Assembly: GCA_964512285.1 (NCBI GenBank)
Contig: CAZEJO010000008.1
Span: forward strand, 1 to 60,174
Direction of reading: 5' to 3'
Source: SM23-28-2 sp964512285
GTDB lineage: Bacteria > Chloroflexota > Dehalococcoidia > SM23-28-2
DNA: 60,174 bases
The position numbers and the translations under genes were made by a program. A model generated the notes under the pieces. It searched no databases, had not been told where the DNA came from, and was given only the letters and a program-made list of their open reading frames with translations. Shown one piece after another: positions 16,290 through 25,738 of this stretch. How positions within the stretch are numbered: the stretch's first letter is position 1; each line of letters begins with the position of its first letter.

Positions 16290-17168
16290 ATGAGGCGAGA
16301 GGACGTCGCCTTCTATTCAGAGGGATGCCGACTGGCGGGATACCTCTATCTTCCCGATGACCTGAAGGGAGGGGAGCGAAGGCCGGCGGTAGTGCTGGCC
16401 CAGGGCTACAGCGGCGTCAAGGAGTTGATCCTTCCCGCGTACGCCGAGCGATTCGCCGGCGAGGGGTCGGTTGCCCTGACGTTCGACTACCGCGGCTTCG
16501 GGAGCAGCGAGGGGCAGCGCGGCAGGTTGCTGGCCCTGGAGCAGGTGGAGGACATCCGCAGTGCCGTGACCTACGTCCGCACTCGCTCAGAGGTAGATGC
16601 CGACCGGATCGGCCTGTGGGGGACCTCCTACGGTTGTGGACTGGTGGTCTACAGTGCGGCCCTGGACGAGCGAGTCAAGGCGGTTGTGGCGCAGATCGGC
16701 ATCGCCGATGGCCTGACCTCGGCCACCCGGGCGCTGAACCCTCAGCAGGTGGAGGTGCTGAGGGCGGGAATCGAGCAAGACCGCAAGCAGCGGGTGCTGA
16801 CCGGACGGGGGATGTATGTGGATCCGTTTGTCATCATCCCCGATCCGGAGATGAAGGCGTTCTTCGAGCGGCATTTTCCGACCATGCCTCACCTGAAGAC
16901 CCAGATTCTCTTCCAGTACGTGGAGGCGCACCTCGAGTTCAGTCCGATATCGGTGGTGGACCGCATTGCGCCGCGGGCGCTGCTGATCATCGCCGCCGAG
17001 CGCGATGTCATCTGCCCGGCCGACGAGCTGGAGCGCATGTACGAGCGCGCCGGCAACCCGAAGAAGTTTGCGCTGATGGAGGGCGTCACCCACTTCGAGT
17101 GCTATGAGGGCCAGGGCATGGAGCGCACGTGCGGCGAGGCCATCGAGTGGTACAAGGCTCACCTGTGA
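16290..17168 (+). CDS. Alpha/beta hydrolase (dienelactone hydrolase/peptidase S15-like)
   Basis: 292 residues, ATG 16290 behind GGAGGCACC. AQGYSGVKELILPAYAERFA, then TFDYRGFGSSEGQRG and the nucleophile elbow LWGTSYGCG (Ser at about residue 113) mark a hydrolase of the uncharacterised DLH/X-Pro-dipeptidase-like group. A late acid (AERDVICPADE) and His (GVTHFECYEG) complete the triad. It has no signal peptide. It converges on the acyl-CoA synthetase with only two bases between stop codons. It could release an acid for that enzyme, but this is inference. Confidence 0.8.
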   Translation: MRREDVAFYSEGCRLAGYLYLPDDLKGGERRPAVVLAQGYSGVKELILPAYAERFAGEGSVALTFDYRGFGSSEGQRGRLLALEQVEDIRSAVTYVRTRSEVDADRIGLWGTSYGCGLVVYSAALDERVKAVVAQIGIADGLTSATRALNPQQVEVLRAGIEQDRKQRVLTGRGMYVDPFVIIPDPEMKAFFERHFPTMPHLKTQILFQYVEAHLEFSPISVVDRIAPRALLIIAAERDVICPADELERMYERAGNPKKFALMEGVTHFECYEGQGMERTCGEAIEWYKAHL

Positions 17169-17170
17169 GG

Positions 17171-18763
17171 TCAGTATCTTACTGACTTACCGTATTTCTC
17201 CCGCAAGACGGTCTTCAGAACCTTCATGGCCGGATTGCGGGGCAGGGCATCGATGAAATCGACGGACCGGGGCTTCTTGTAGCTGGCCAGGCGCTCCTTG
17301 CAGAAGTCGATGACCTCCTCCTCGGTCAGCGTTTCCCCCGGCTTGGTAACGACGATAGCCTTGACGTTCTCGCCCCACTGCTCATCGTAGACGCCGATGA
17401 CCGCCGCCTCCAGGATCTTGGGGTGCTTGTGGAGGACCTCCTCGATCTCCGCCGGATAGATGTTCTCGCCGCCGCTGACGATCATGTCCGTCTTGCGGTC
17501 CACGATGTATAGGAAGCCTTCCTCATCCTGGCGAACAGCGTCGCCTGAGTGGAACCAGCCGTTCCTGAAGGCCGCGGCGGTCGCCTCCGGGTTGTTGTAG
17601 TATTCCTTCATGATCGTGCGACCGCGATAGACGGCTTCGCCCACCTCGCCCACTGGCACATCCCGGTCCTGGTCGTCCACCACCCGGATCTCGACGAAGG
17701 GGAGGGCTCTGCCCACCGAGGCCACCTTTCGCTCCGCGTCGGAGGGCCTCAGCAGGGAGACCACCGCATTCGTCTCCGTCTGGCCGAAGCAGTCGAAGAT
17801 CTTGACGTGGGGGAAGGCTTCCATGATCCGTCTTCGCAGGTCGGTGGTCAGGATGGCCGCGCCTGTGATCCAAGCCTTCAGGGAGCTGGTATCGTACTTG
17901 TCGAGCCCGGGCATCTGCAGCAGGAAGTTGGCCATGGCGGGGATCAGGAGAACCGAGTCGCACTTCTCCCGCTCCAGCAGTTGCATGATCTCCACCGGGT
18001 TGAAGACCTCGGTGGTTAGGATGACTGTCGCCCCAAATAGGAGATTGGCCAAGCAAGTGCCAAAGGAGGCTAGATGGAAGATGGGAGGGGCAGCACAGGC
18101 TCGCCAGATCGACATGTCGCCGAGGTCGGGTTCGCGGCTGAGCTCAAGAATAGCCAGCGTCCAGATGATGGTCTGACCTTTATGGGTAAGGACGGCTCCC
18201 TTGGGCCTGCCGGTGGTTCCAGCGGTGTACATGATGAAGGCGGGATCGTCCTCCTCTACCAGGACCAGCGGCTCATCGTCGGGATACTTCTGGAGAAGGC
18301 TCTCGAAGTGATGCATCCCTTCCACCGGCTTCTCGCTCACAGAGATGTACTGCCTAACCTTGGGGAGGTCCTTCTGAATCCCTCTGACAGTGTTGACGAA
18401 AGCCTCTCCCAGGATGAAGGCCACGGCATCGGCATTGTCGACGATATACGCGATCTCTTCAGGGTGGAGGCGAAAGTTCAAGGGAACGGCTATCGCGCCG
18501 ATCTTGGCCATGGCAAGGTAGGCCTCCAGGTATTGGTTGCAGTTGAAGAGAAGGATGGCTACCTTCTCCCCTTTCTTCACTCCCATACCCATGAGGGCGT
18601 GCGCCAGGCAATTGATGCGGGCGTTGAACTCACGATAGGTCAGGCGCGTATCGCCGTAGATAACGGCCTCTCTATCGGGAAACTTGCGGGCGTTGCTGGC
18701 GATTATCTCCCCCAGAAGGAGCCTCTTTGCCAGCGCCTCTTCGATGGCCTGCTTCGATTGCAT
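17171..18763 (-). CDS. Acyl-CoA synthetase (AMP-forming), long-chain fatty-acid CoA ligase family
   Basis: 530 residues of the ANL superfamily. P-loop YTAGTTGRPKGAVLTH (about 176-191), FDCFGQTET, the hinge and adenylate motif YIVDRKTDMIVSGGENIYPA (about 423-442) and the C-terminal PRNPAMKVLK with the catalytic lysine are present. It activates a carboxylic acid with ATP and CoA via an acyl-AMP. ATG 18763 follows GGAGGTGGGCC. It is divergent from the mutase gene (252 bp between starts), so it may supply an acyl-CoA for that pathway. The acid is not predictable. Confidence 0.88.
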   Translation of the reverse strand: MQSKQAIEEALAKRLLLGEIIASNARKFPDREAVIYGDTRLTYREFNARINCLAHALMGMGVKKGEKVAILLFNCNQYLEAYLAMAKIGAIAVPLNFRLHPEEIAYIVDNADAVAFILGEAFVNTVRGIQKDLPKVRQYISVSEKPVEGMHHFESLLQKYPDDEPLVLVEEDDPAFIMYTAGTTGRPKGAVLTHKGQTIIWTLAILELSREPDLGDMSIWRACAAPPIFHLASFGTCLANLLFGATVILTTEVFNPVEIMQLLEREKCDSVLLIPAMANFLLQMPGLDKYDTSSLKAWITGAAILTTDLRRRIMEAFPHVKIFDCFGQTETNAVVSLLRPSDAERKVASVGRALPFVEIRVVDDQDRDVPVGEVGEAVYRGRTIMKEYYNNPEATAAAFRNGWFHSGDAVRQDEEGFLYIVDRKTDMIVSGGENIYPAEIEEVLHKHPKILEAAVIGVYDEQWGENVKAIVVTKPGETLTEEEVIDFCKERLASYKKPRSVDFIDALPRNPAMKVLKTVLREKYGKSVRY

Positions 18764-18968
18764 GGCCCACCTCCGTTAGGATCGGCGCCATCAAGCTCAT
18801 CTCGCCCTGAGGTGTATCCCCTCTTGTGACTCTGGCGCCGGTGGCGGTGCCTCAATCCTACCTGCAGTCGAGGGATTAGGCAAGCAGCGGGGCAACGGGT
18901 TACGGCCGACCCGCCGCCACCACGAACCGCACGAGGGCTTTGGCTACCATCAGGGCGGCCGGGCCTAT

Positions 18969-18974
18969 TATAAT
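18969..18974 (+). promoter_or_regulatory. -10 hexamer TATAAT before the B12 mutase gene
   Basis: TATAAT lies 42 bp before ATG 19016. A TTGGCT at 18940-18945 is 23 bp away, too far for a standard -35, so the -10 is the only supported part. Confidence 0.4.
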
Positions 18975-19015
18975 GGCCAGGCCGGACTGGCTTCCGTTGC
19001 AGAGGGGTGAGCTAT

Positions 19016-20692
19016 ATGTCTGAGGAAGAGAAGCTGCGAGAGATCGAGAGGGCACAGGAGGAGTACGAGAGGCTGGCTGCTCAGTTCTTTAGCCGCTACC
19101 CCCGGGTGACCGAGAGACGGACGACGTTTGGCGTGCCTCTCAAGCCTCTCTATACACCCCTGGACGTCGCCGGCAGCGACTACCTGCGCGACCTGGGCTT
19201 TCCGGCTGGCTACCCCCTCACCCGTGGGGCGAGCCCCTTGGGCTATCGCACCAAGGAATGGACGCGGCGGCAGGTGGTGGGGCTGGGCACGGCCGAGGAG
19301 ACTAATGAGAGGCTGCGCTATCTGTTCGAGCAGGGCCAGACGGGCTTCAGCGTGTGCGGCATGGGCTATGCTCCCTACGAATCGAGCGATGAGCGCTCGC
19401 TGGGGATTCTGGGTCGTGGCGGCGTCTGGATCGACACCCTGTACGACATCGAGACGCTGTTCCAGGGCATCGACATGGAACGGATCACAATCAACCAGAT
19501 CGGCGAGTCGGTGGCGATTTTCGCCATGATCCTCTCGGAGGCCCGGCGGCGGGGCATCCCCTTCGAGAACCTGCGGGGCACCATTCAGAACGTGGTCTTG
19601 CCAGGGGGTGAAGGGCCGGGGCTGCGAGGCAACCACGGCGTGGATGTGGTCGAGTACTGCTGCCGCCATCTGCCTCGCTGGAATCACACCAGCGTATCCG
19701 CCCGCGATGTCCGCGAGCAGGGCATCTCCTCGGTGCAAGAGATCGCTGTGGCCATGTACGGGGGAGTGGGCACGATCAATGCGGCTCTGGCCCGAGGGAT
19801 CGACATTGACGTCGTAGCACCTCGCGTGACGTTCTTCCTGAGCGCGGAGGACGAGTTCCTGGAGGAGGTGGCCAAGTATCGGGCGGCGCGGCGCATGTGG
19901 GCTCGCCTGATGCGCGAGCGGTTCGGCGCCAAGGACCCGCGCTCCTGGCTGATGCGTTTCCACGTCCAGACCTCGGCGATTAGCCTCACAGCCCAGCAGC
20001 CGCTGCAGAACATCATTCGCTCGACGATCCATGCGCTGGCTGCCGTGCTTGGCGGTGCGCAGTCCATGTCGGTCAACTCTTTTGATGAAGTCCTCGCCAT
20101 TCCCACCGAGGCGGCGGCCATCCTCTCGCTGCGCACTCAGCAGATCATCCTCCACGAGACGGACGCGGCGGTCGTGATCGACCCGCTGGGAGGCTCCTAT
20201 TGCATCGAGGCTCTGACCAACCAACTGGAGGATGAGGCGGGAAAGCTCCTGGCTCATCTGGAGGAGATGGGTGGGGAGAAGGCCTGGGCCTACATGTGGG
20301 AGGAGGCCCACCAGGCGGGCTACCGTCGCCAGCAGGCCGTCGATACAGGTGAAAGGGCGATGGTAGGGGTCAACTGCTACGTGATGGAGGAAGAAGAGGA
20401 GAAGGCGCTGGGGCTGGACGTCGGCCAGGTCTTCGAGTACGACCCCACCTGGCGGGACAAGCAGATCGCTCGCCTGGAGAAGGTGAAGCGAGAACGCGAC
20501 GCTCAGAAGGTCGAGGCGGCCAAGAAGCGGCTGGTGGCGGCTTATGAGGCCAGGGAGAACATCGTCGAGCCGATGATGGAGGCGGTGCAGGCCTATCTGA
20601 GCATCGGCGAGATCGTCGAGCTGCTGGCGGCAGTGTACGGTCTGGATGAGCTGGAGAAGCGGCACGGCTTCTATTTGAGCTTCCTCTACTAG
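19016..20692 (+). CDS. Methylmalonyl-CoA mutase-family large subunit, divergent active site
   Basis: 558 residues from ATG 19016, placed inside the GTG-started open frame because AGAGGGGTGAG is then the ribosome binding site. The TIM-barrel substrate domain is clear: YPLTRGASPLGYR (66-78), FEQGQTGFSV, IRSTIHALAAVLGGAQS, LRTQQIILHETD, VIDPLGGSY. It lacks a B12 domain, as in the two-subunit isobutyryl- and 2-hydroxyisobutyryl-CoA mutases, and matches their large-subunit size. Arg70 and Tyr77 align with Arg82/Tyr89 of classical mutase. However, the stretch usually DLPTQ.GYDSD reads GMGYAPYESSD, and the usual SISGYHMQEAG reads SVSARDVREQG, putting Arg230 and Asp231 at the Tyr/His pair near the radical. 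The substrate is therefore probably not methylmalonyl-CoA. Confidence 0.88.
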   Translation: MSEEEKLREIERAQEEYERLAAQFFSRYPRVTERRTTFGVPLKPLYTPLDVAGSDYLRDLGFPAGYPLTRGASPLGYRTKEWTRRQVVGLGTAEETNERLRYLFEQGQTGFSVCGMGYAPYESSDERSLGILGRGGVWIDTLYDIETLFQGIDMERITINQIGESVAIFAMILSEARRRGIPFENLRGTIQNVVLPGGEGPGLRGNHGVDVVEYCCRHLPRWNHTSVSARDVREQGISSVQEIAVAMYGGVGTINAALARGIDIDVVAPRVTFFLSAEDEFLEEVAKYRAARRMWARLMRERFGAKDPRSWLMRFHVQTSAISLTAQQPLQNIIRSTIHALAAVLGGAQSMSVNSFDEVLAIPTEAAAILSLRTQQIILHETDAAVVIDPLGGSYCIEALTNQLEDEAGKLLAHLEEMGGEKAWAYMWEEAHQAGYRRQQAVDTGERAMVGVNCYVMEEEEEKALGLDVGQVFEYDPTWRDKQIARLEKVKRERDAQKVEAAKKRLVAAYEARENIVEPMMEAVQAYLSIGEIVELLAAVYGLDELEKRHGFYLSFLY

Positions 20693-20747
20693 AGGGTAAG
20701 ACCAGGCAGGGCTGAAGCCCCGCAGCTACGATCCTCTGGAGTGACCT

Positions 20748-21158
20748 ATGACTGGAGAGAAGAAGATTCGCTTCCTGCTGGTGGCCGACACGCCCGGTCA
20801 CACCACCGGTTACTACGTGGTGGCCAGGGCCCTGCGGGAAGCCGGCATCGAGGTGATCCTGGGCGGCTTTCAGCAGCCGTCCGGCATGGTAGAGGCGGCG
20901 GCGCAGGAAGACGTGGACTACATCGGCTACCGCATCATGGATCGAGAGCCGTGCCTTGTCGTCTCCCTGCTGATGGAGCGGCTGAAGGAGAGGGGGCTGG
21001 AGCACGTTCAGGTGGTGGCAGGAGGCATCATCCCCAGGCAGGACATTCCCAAGCTCAAGGCGATGGGCGTGGGCCAGATCTTCCGGCCGGGCGCGAAGCT
21101 GGCGGACATTGTGGCCTACGTGAAGGGCCACGCCCCCAGGAGCGCTGGGTCGGCTTGA
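20748..21158 (+). CDS. B12-binding small subunit of the mutase
   Basis: 136 residues, the standard size for a stand-alone cobalamin-binding subunit. VVARALREAGIEVILGG, VEAAAQEDVDYIGYR, VVAGGIIPRQDIPKLKAMGV and IFRPG follow the Rossmann-type order of the family. The DxHxxG cobalt-ligand motif is altered to PGHTTG: His18, the lower axial ligand, is kept while the Asp that partners it is Pro16. The SxL motif is replaced by YRIM. It would bind adenosylcobalamin with the large subunit 55 bp upstream. The changes track those in the large subunit, suggesting co-evolution rather than decay. Confidence 0.88.
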   Translation: MTGEKKIRFLLVADTPGHTTGYYVVARALREAGIEVILGGFQQPSGMVEAAAQEDVDYIGYRIMDREPCLVVSLLMERLKERGLEHVQVVAGGIIPRQDIPKLKAMGVGQIFRPGAKLADIVAYVKGHAPRSAGSA

Positions 21159-21299
21159 CGTTCCCCACCAGGCCGGACCGTCCATTCTGGCAGCCGCTCT
21201 GAGCACGCAAACGGGTGGCTCTACGTCATAGCGAAGGCGGGGGGATACACAATCCTACCAGCTCCACACAGCCGGGTCATTTGCTCTCCCTGAATGGAA

Positions 21300-21329
21300 T
21301 TGCTATCTTGTGGCTACGCGGACTATATT
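21300..21329 (+). promoter_or_regulatory. Candidate promoter TTGCTA-18-TATATT before the carboxylase operon
   Basis: TTGCTA (21300-21305) and TATATT (21324-21329) are separated by 18 bp in the 222-bp gap between the B12 subunit and the first carboxylase gene. The three carboxylase genes could be transcribed from here, or together with the mutase by read-through; no strong terminator is visible in between. Confidence 0.4.
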
Positions 21330-21380
21330 AAATTCTTGGTCTTTGCTCTTGGTGCAGATACGTCTGTGGGGAGAGGCTAG

Positions 21381-23507
21381 ATGACGGAAGCGCGAGTGTT
21401 CGCTATCGATGCCGGTGGCACCATGACCGACGCCTTTGTGGTGCTGGAGGACGGGCGGTTCGCGGTTGGGAAAGCGCAGACCACGCCGGACGATGAGTCC
21501 GAGGGCGTCCTGAGATCGTTTGAAGATGCCATCGCCGGCCTGGACGGGGACACCGGGGCGGCCGCGACGGGCCTGGCCGCCACCATCTACTCGGGCACGC
21601 TTATGCTCAACCGTCTGCTTCAGCGAGAGGGAGAGGGGGGCATAGGCGTCATCACGACCGCCGGCTTCGAGGATGTCCTGCGCTTCGGTCGGGCGTTCCA
21701 ATCGTATGCCGGCTACCCATACAGTGAGCGGCTCCACGCCAGGTCGCACGGCTACCCGGAGCCTATCGTTCCCCGCAGCCTCGTGCGGGGGGTGCGGGGG
21801 CGTATCCACCTCATCGGGATGGAGATGATCCCGCTGTACGAGGGGGAAGCACGGGAGGCCATCGGCTACCTGCTGGATCGGGGAGTGAGGGCCGTCTGCA
21901 TCTGCTTCCTCTACTCGTACCAGAACCCCAGCCACGAGCGGCGGATGGCCGAGATCGCGCGAGAGGTCATGAGCGAGCGCGGCGTGGACATCCCTTTGTA
22001 CCTATCAAGCGAGCAGAACCCCGTTCGGGGCGAACTGCCACGGCTGAACAGCTTGATCCTGGAGGTCTACGCCGCCCGGCCGTCGCGGCTCCAGCTCGTC
22101 CGGATGCGAGAGCGGCTCAAGGAGCTGGGGTCGCCTGCTCCTTTCCGCATCCTTACCTCCTACGGCGGAACTGTCTCCCCAGAGCACGAGTGGCTGGTCT
22201 CCACGCTCGTCTCCGGTCCCATCGGCGGGATTATCGGGGCAAACCGTCTGGGAGATCACCTGGGGATCGACAACCTGGTGTGCGCCGACATCGGCGGAAC
22301 GAGCTTTGACGTCGGCCTGATCACCGAGGGCCACCATGCCATCCGTACCGAATGGGCGTTGGCGCAGTTCGTGCTCAACACTCCGATGATCGCCATGGAC
22401 TCCATCGGGGCGGGCACGGGCACCTACGTGAGGCTCGACCCGGTGATCCGGCGCATCAACCTGGGGCCCGATTCCGCTGGCCATCGCGTGGGAGTCTGCT
22501 ACGAGGCCGGCGGGGTGGATACGCCGACAGTCACCGACTGTCACGTGGTTTTGGGCTACGTGAATCCCGACTACTTCCTCGGCGGGGAAATTCCGCTGAG
22601 TGCGGAGCGAGCGCGGCAGGCGCTCAAGGATAAGATCGCCCAGCCGCTAGGGATAGAGCCCGAGGAGGTGGCCTGGGGGATTATCCAGCTCCTGGAGACG
22701 CAGATGCGGGATCACCTCGCGGCCATGATCCTCGGCCTCGGGTACTCGCCGGAGAACTACCACCTGCTGACGTACGGGGGCGGCGGGCCTCTGCATGTGG
22801 CAGCGCTGAGCCGGGGGTTGCAGTTTGAGGGGGTTCTAGTGCCCTCGTGGGCAGCGGCCTTCTCCGCCTACGGCTGCGCCTGTGCGGACTGCGCCTATCG
22901 CTACGACCGTACGGTCGACAAGGTTCTGCCGCCCGATCGCTCAGGTCACCAGGCGGTTGCAGGGCTGCTGCGCCATGCCTGGGCTGAGATCCGCGAGCGC
23001 CTCGCTGGGGAACTGGGCCGCGATGGCCTCGACCCAGAGCGTATGGTCTTCCAGCCCTATGTGCGAATGCAGTACCGGGGCATGCTGGACGACCTGGAGA
23101 TTCCTTCGCCTTCAGCGGAGCCCTCTCCCGAAGACCTGGATGCCATCATCGCCGAGTACGAGCGTCTCTTCGAGCGCATCTTCGCGCGGGCGGCGAAAAG
23201 CGCTGAGGCGGGCTACGTAGTGACCAAGGCCATCGGGGTTGGCATCGTGCCCACGGAGAAGCCGCGCATTCCCGAGCTGCCTCTCCAGGGCCAGGAGCCG
23301 GCGAAAGGCTCCATGAAGGGGCGGCGTCAGATTTTCTGGGACGGGTCCTGGACGACGGCGGAGCTCTTCGAGATGGATAGGCTCCAGCCGGGGAACGTTG
23401 TGGCAGGCCCCGCCGTTGTGGAGGCTCCGGCGACTACCCTTCTGGTGCCCCCAGGATGGCGGGCCAACCTGGACAAGAACCTAATCTTCAGGGTGGAGGA
23501 GGTATAG
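21381..23507 (+). CDS. Hydantoinase/oxoprolinase A family; acetone-carboxylase beta-like subunit
   Basis: 708 residues with the N-terminal phosphate-binding motif AIDAGGTMTDAFVV (Asp10, Gly12-13, Asp17) and a second actin-like motif CADIGGTSFDVGL near residue 300. This ATPase fold is shared by HyuA, 5-oxoprolinase and the AcxA subunit of acetone carboxylase. Its size fits AcxA (about 717). The following HyuB and gamma subunits decide for the ketone-carboxylase type, in which ATP phosphorylates the ketone enol and bicarbonate for C-C bond formation. ATG 21381 follows GGGGAGAGG. The next gene starts 4 bases after its stop. Confidence 0.85.
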   Translation: MTEARVFAIDAGGTMTDAFVVLEDGRFAVGKAQTTPDDESEGVLRSFEDAIAGLDGDTGAAATGLAATIYSGTLMLNRLLQREGEGGIGVITTAGFEDVLRFGRAFQSYAGYPYSERLHARSHGYPEPIVPRSLVRGVRGRIHLIGMEMIPLYEGEAREAIGYLLDRGVRAVCICFLYSYQNPSHERRMAEIAREVMSERGVDIPLYLSSEQNPVRGELPRLNSLILEVYAARPSRLQLVRMRERLKELGSPAPFRILTSYGGTVSPEHEWLVSTLVSGPIGGIIGANRLGDHLGIDNLVCADIGGTSFDVGLITEGHHAIRTEWALAQFVLNTPMIAMDSIGAGTGTYVRLDPVIRRINLGPDSAGHRVGVCYEAGGVDTPTVTDCHVVLGYVNPDYFLGGEIPLSAERARQALKDKIAQPLGIEPEEVAWGIIQLLETQMRDHLAAMILGLGYSPENYHLLTYGGGGPLHVAALSRGLQFEGVLVPSWAAAFSAYGCACADCAYRYDRTVDKVLPPDRSGHQAVAGLLRHAWAEIRERLAGELGRDGLDPERMVFQPYVRMQYRGMLDDLEIPSPSAEPSPEDLDAIIAEYERLFERIFARAAKSAEAGYVVTKAIGVGIVPTEKPRIPELPLQGQEPAKGSMKGRRQIFWDGSWTTAELFEMDRLQPGNVVAGPAVVEAPATTLLVPPGWRANLDKNLIFRVEEV

Positions 23508-23511
23508 GCTC

Positions 23512-25728
23512 ATGGCTCGGGCAAAGGGCGACGTAGGTGGCGCTCCCATCGGCTGGGACGGGAAGACCGTTCTGGCGATGCTGGAAGAGAGCGAGCGCCT
23601 GTTCCAGGAAACGGGGCGCTATCAGGGCATCGATCGGCTTGAGCTCAAGGAAGGAGACCACTTCCGATACGAGCGGGCTTTTGCCAAGTTGCGCGGCGCT
23701 CTGGTGGCTGCCCGCGAGACCGCGCTGCACATATCGGCCTCCCCCATCGTGCGCAACATCGGCGAGCTGTGCTTCGCCCTCTACACGCCCGAGGGCGATT
23801 CCGTCGCCGTCTCCACCGGCATCATGGTCCACGTTCACACCATGAGCGAGGCTCTCAAGTGGATGGTTCGCAATAACTACGAACGCGACCCCGGCATTCG
23901 GCCTGGCGACATATTTACCAACAACGACCCCGACGTGGGGAACGTCCACACCACTGACGTGCACACCATGGTTCCTATCTTCTGGGAGGATGAGCTTATC
24001 GGCTGGGCCAGCGGGGTAACCCATCAGGTGGATATCGGCGCCAATACGCCGGGCCACGACCCAATCACGCCCACCAGTCGGTTTGAGGACGGCTTCCACC
24101 TGACCTGCGAGCGGATCGGGGAGAATGAGCAGATCCGCCAGGATCACCGCCTCCGCTCACAGCGGCAGGTGCGTTCCCCCTTGTACTGGGACCTGGACGA
24201 GAAGTGCCGCGCGGCTGGCGCTTACCTGATCCGTGACGCTGTTCATCGCTTCATTGCTGAAGAAGGCATTGACTACTACAAGCGCTTCACGCGGGAGGTG
24301 GTGGAGGAAGGCCGGCGCATCTTCATGGCACGAGTCCGAGAGCGGCTGCTGCCCGGCCGCTACCGGGCTGCAGCCTTCGTTGGCATTCCATGGAAGGAAG
24401 AGGCGTGGCAGCCGAAGGCCCGCAAAGACTTCATCTGCCACTCTCCCATGGAGATCGTCATTGGCCGGGACGGTGACTTCTTCCTCACCATGGAGGGAGC
24501 GAGCGCGCCAGGTTTCCATGCGTTCAACTGCGCCGAAGGGCCGATGCAGGGAGCGATCTGGGTGCTGCTCTCTCAGATGCTTGTCTACGACGGCAAGGTG
24601 AACGATGGGTCATACCTGGCGCTGCGCCATTACTTCCCGCCGGGAACCTGGTGCAACGCCCAGGATCCCCAACTGTCGTACTCCACGCCGTGGGCCTTTC
24701 TCATCCCCGCTTTCACCGGCCTCACTCGTTGCCTGTCCAGAGCGTTGTTTGCCCGCGGCTATCGGGAGGAGGTGGTCTCCGGCTACGGCTTCACCGGAGA
24801 CGCCATCCAGGGAGGCGGCACCCTCGCTTTCAACGGCGAGTACTGGCCGGCCGCTAATTTCGAGATAAGCGCCGTCGGCCTGGGCGCCAGCGCCGTGCGC
24901 GACGGGCTGGACTGGGGCTACGCCATGTGGAACCCGGAGTCGGACCAGGGCGATGCCGAACTGTGGGAGCTGTTAGAGATAGGAATTCCCTATCTAGCCC
25001 GGCGGGTAAAGGCGAACACGGCTGGCTACGGCAAGTACCGCGGCGGTTCGGGCTGGGAAGCTTTGCGGCTGCTCGTGGGGAACCGTGATGCTGAACTCTA
25101 CATGGCCCGGGCGGACGGGCTGACCTTCATGGGCTCCGGGATCTTCGGCGGTTATCCGCAGGCGACCAGCTACCGCCTCTGGAGCAGAGGCAGTGAGATT
25201 ATGGATCGGGCTGCCAAAGGGCAACCCTACCCCCTGGGCGACGACCCGGACACGGAGGAGTTTGAACAGCTAGTGGGTGGCGAGGTAACGCGAAGAGCCA
25301 CCGCGATGATGATGCCGGAGATCTTCCACGACAGAGATGTGCTCCACTACGTTCTTTCCGGTGGACCCGGCTGCGGTGACCCTCTGGAGCGCTCTGGGCA
25401 GCGGGTGGTGGACGATATCAATGATGGCATCTTCAGCGAGCGCACTGCGAGAGACGTGTTCGGCGTTGTGGCCAACCGCGACGAGGGGCAGGAGAAGTGG
25501 ACGTTGGACAAGGAAGCGACGGACGCGCGACGGCAGGAGATCCGACGCCTGCGGGCCGAACGCTCTGTGCCCTACGAGGAGTTCTGGCAGCGCGAGCGTC
25601 AGCTCATCGAAGAGGGGCAGTTGGGCGAGCCCGTTCGGGGCATGCTTCGCGAAAGCATGGGTCTATCGCAAGCTTGGGCGCAGGAGTTTCGGGCCTTCTG
25701 GAAGCTGCCCGAGGGCTTCCAGCCGTAG
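23512..25728 (+). CDS. Hydantoinase B family; acetone-carboxylase alpha-like subunit
   Basis: 738 residues. The HyuB signature IFTNNDPDVGNVHTTDVHTM (about 139-158) and GWASGVTHQVDIGANTPG follow, then ASAPGFHAFNC and a Gly-rich AGYGKYRGGSGW region near 503. In acetone carboxylase this is the large catalytic subunit that holds manganese and joins the activated ketone and CO2; its usual length is about 770. The gene sits 4 bases after the HyuA-type gene and 10 bases before the gamma-type gene, so the three are one operon. A plain hydantoinase is less likely because of the gamma subunit. Confidence 0.86.
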   Translation: MARAKGDVGGAPIGWDGKTVLAMLEESERLFQETGRYQGIDRLELKEGDHFRYERAFAKLRGALVAARETALHISASPIVRNIGELCFALYTPEGDSVAVSTGIMVHVHTMSEALKWMVRNNYERDPGIRPGDIFTNNDPDVGNVHTTDVHTMVPIFWEDELIGWASGVTHQVDIGANTPGHDPITPTSRFEDGFHLTCERIGENEQIRQDHRLRSQRQVRSPLYWDLDEKCRAAGAYLIRDAVHRFIAEEGIDYYKRFTREVVEEGRRIFMARVRERLLPGRYRAAAFVGIPWKEEAWQPKARKDFICHSPMEIVIGRDGDFFLTMEGASAPGFHAFNCAEGPMQGAIWVLLSQMLVYDGKVNDGSYLALRHYFPPGTWCNAQDPQLSYSTPWAFLIPAFTGLTRCLSRALFARGYREEVVSGYGFTGDAIQGGGTLAFNGEYWPAANFEISAVGLGASAVRDGLDWGYAMWNPESDQGDAELWELLEIGIPYLARRVKANTAGYGKYRGGSGWEALRLLVGNRDAELYMARADGLTFMGSGIFGGYPQATSYRLWSRGSEIMDRAAKGQPYPLGDDPDTEEFEQLVGGEVTRRATAMMMPEIFHDRDVLHYVLSGGPGCGDPLERSGQRVVDDINDGIFSERTARDVFGVVANRDEGQEKWTLDKEATDARRQEIRRLRAERSVPYEEFWQRERQLIEEGQLGEPVRGMLRESMGLSQAWAQEFRAFWKLPEGFQP

Positions 25729-25738
25729 GAGGGGCGAG

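Noticed and set aside
18968..20665. 565-residue antisense ORF opposite the mutase gene
   Set aside because: It is a frame shadow caused by GC-rich codon bias. The plus-strand product has clear mutase motifs; the antisense product has none.
22005..22544. Long antisense ORFs inside the carboxylase, MFS and PAS genes
   Set aside because: They lie wholly within recognised genes and show no motif or ribosome binding site.
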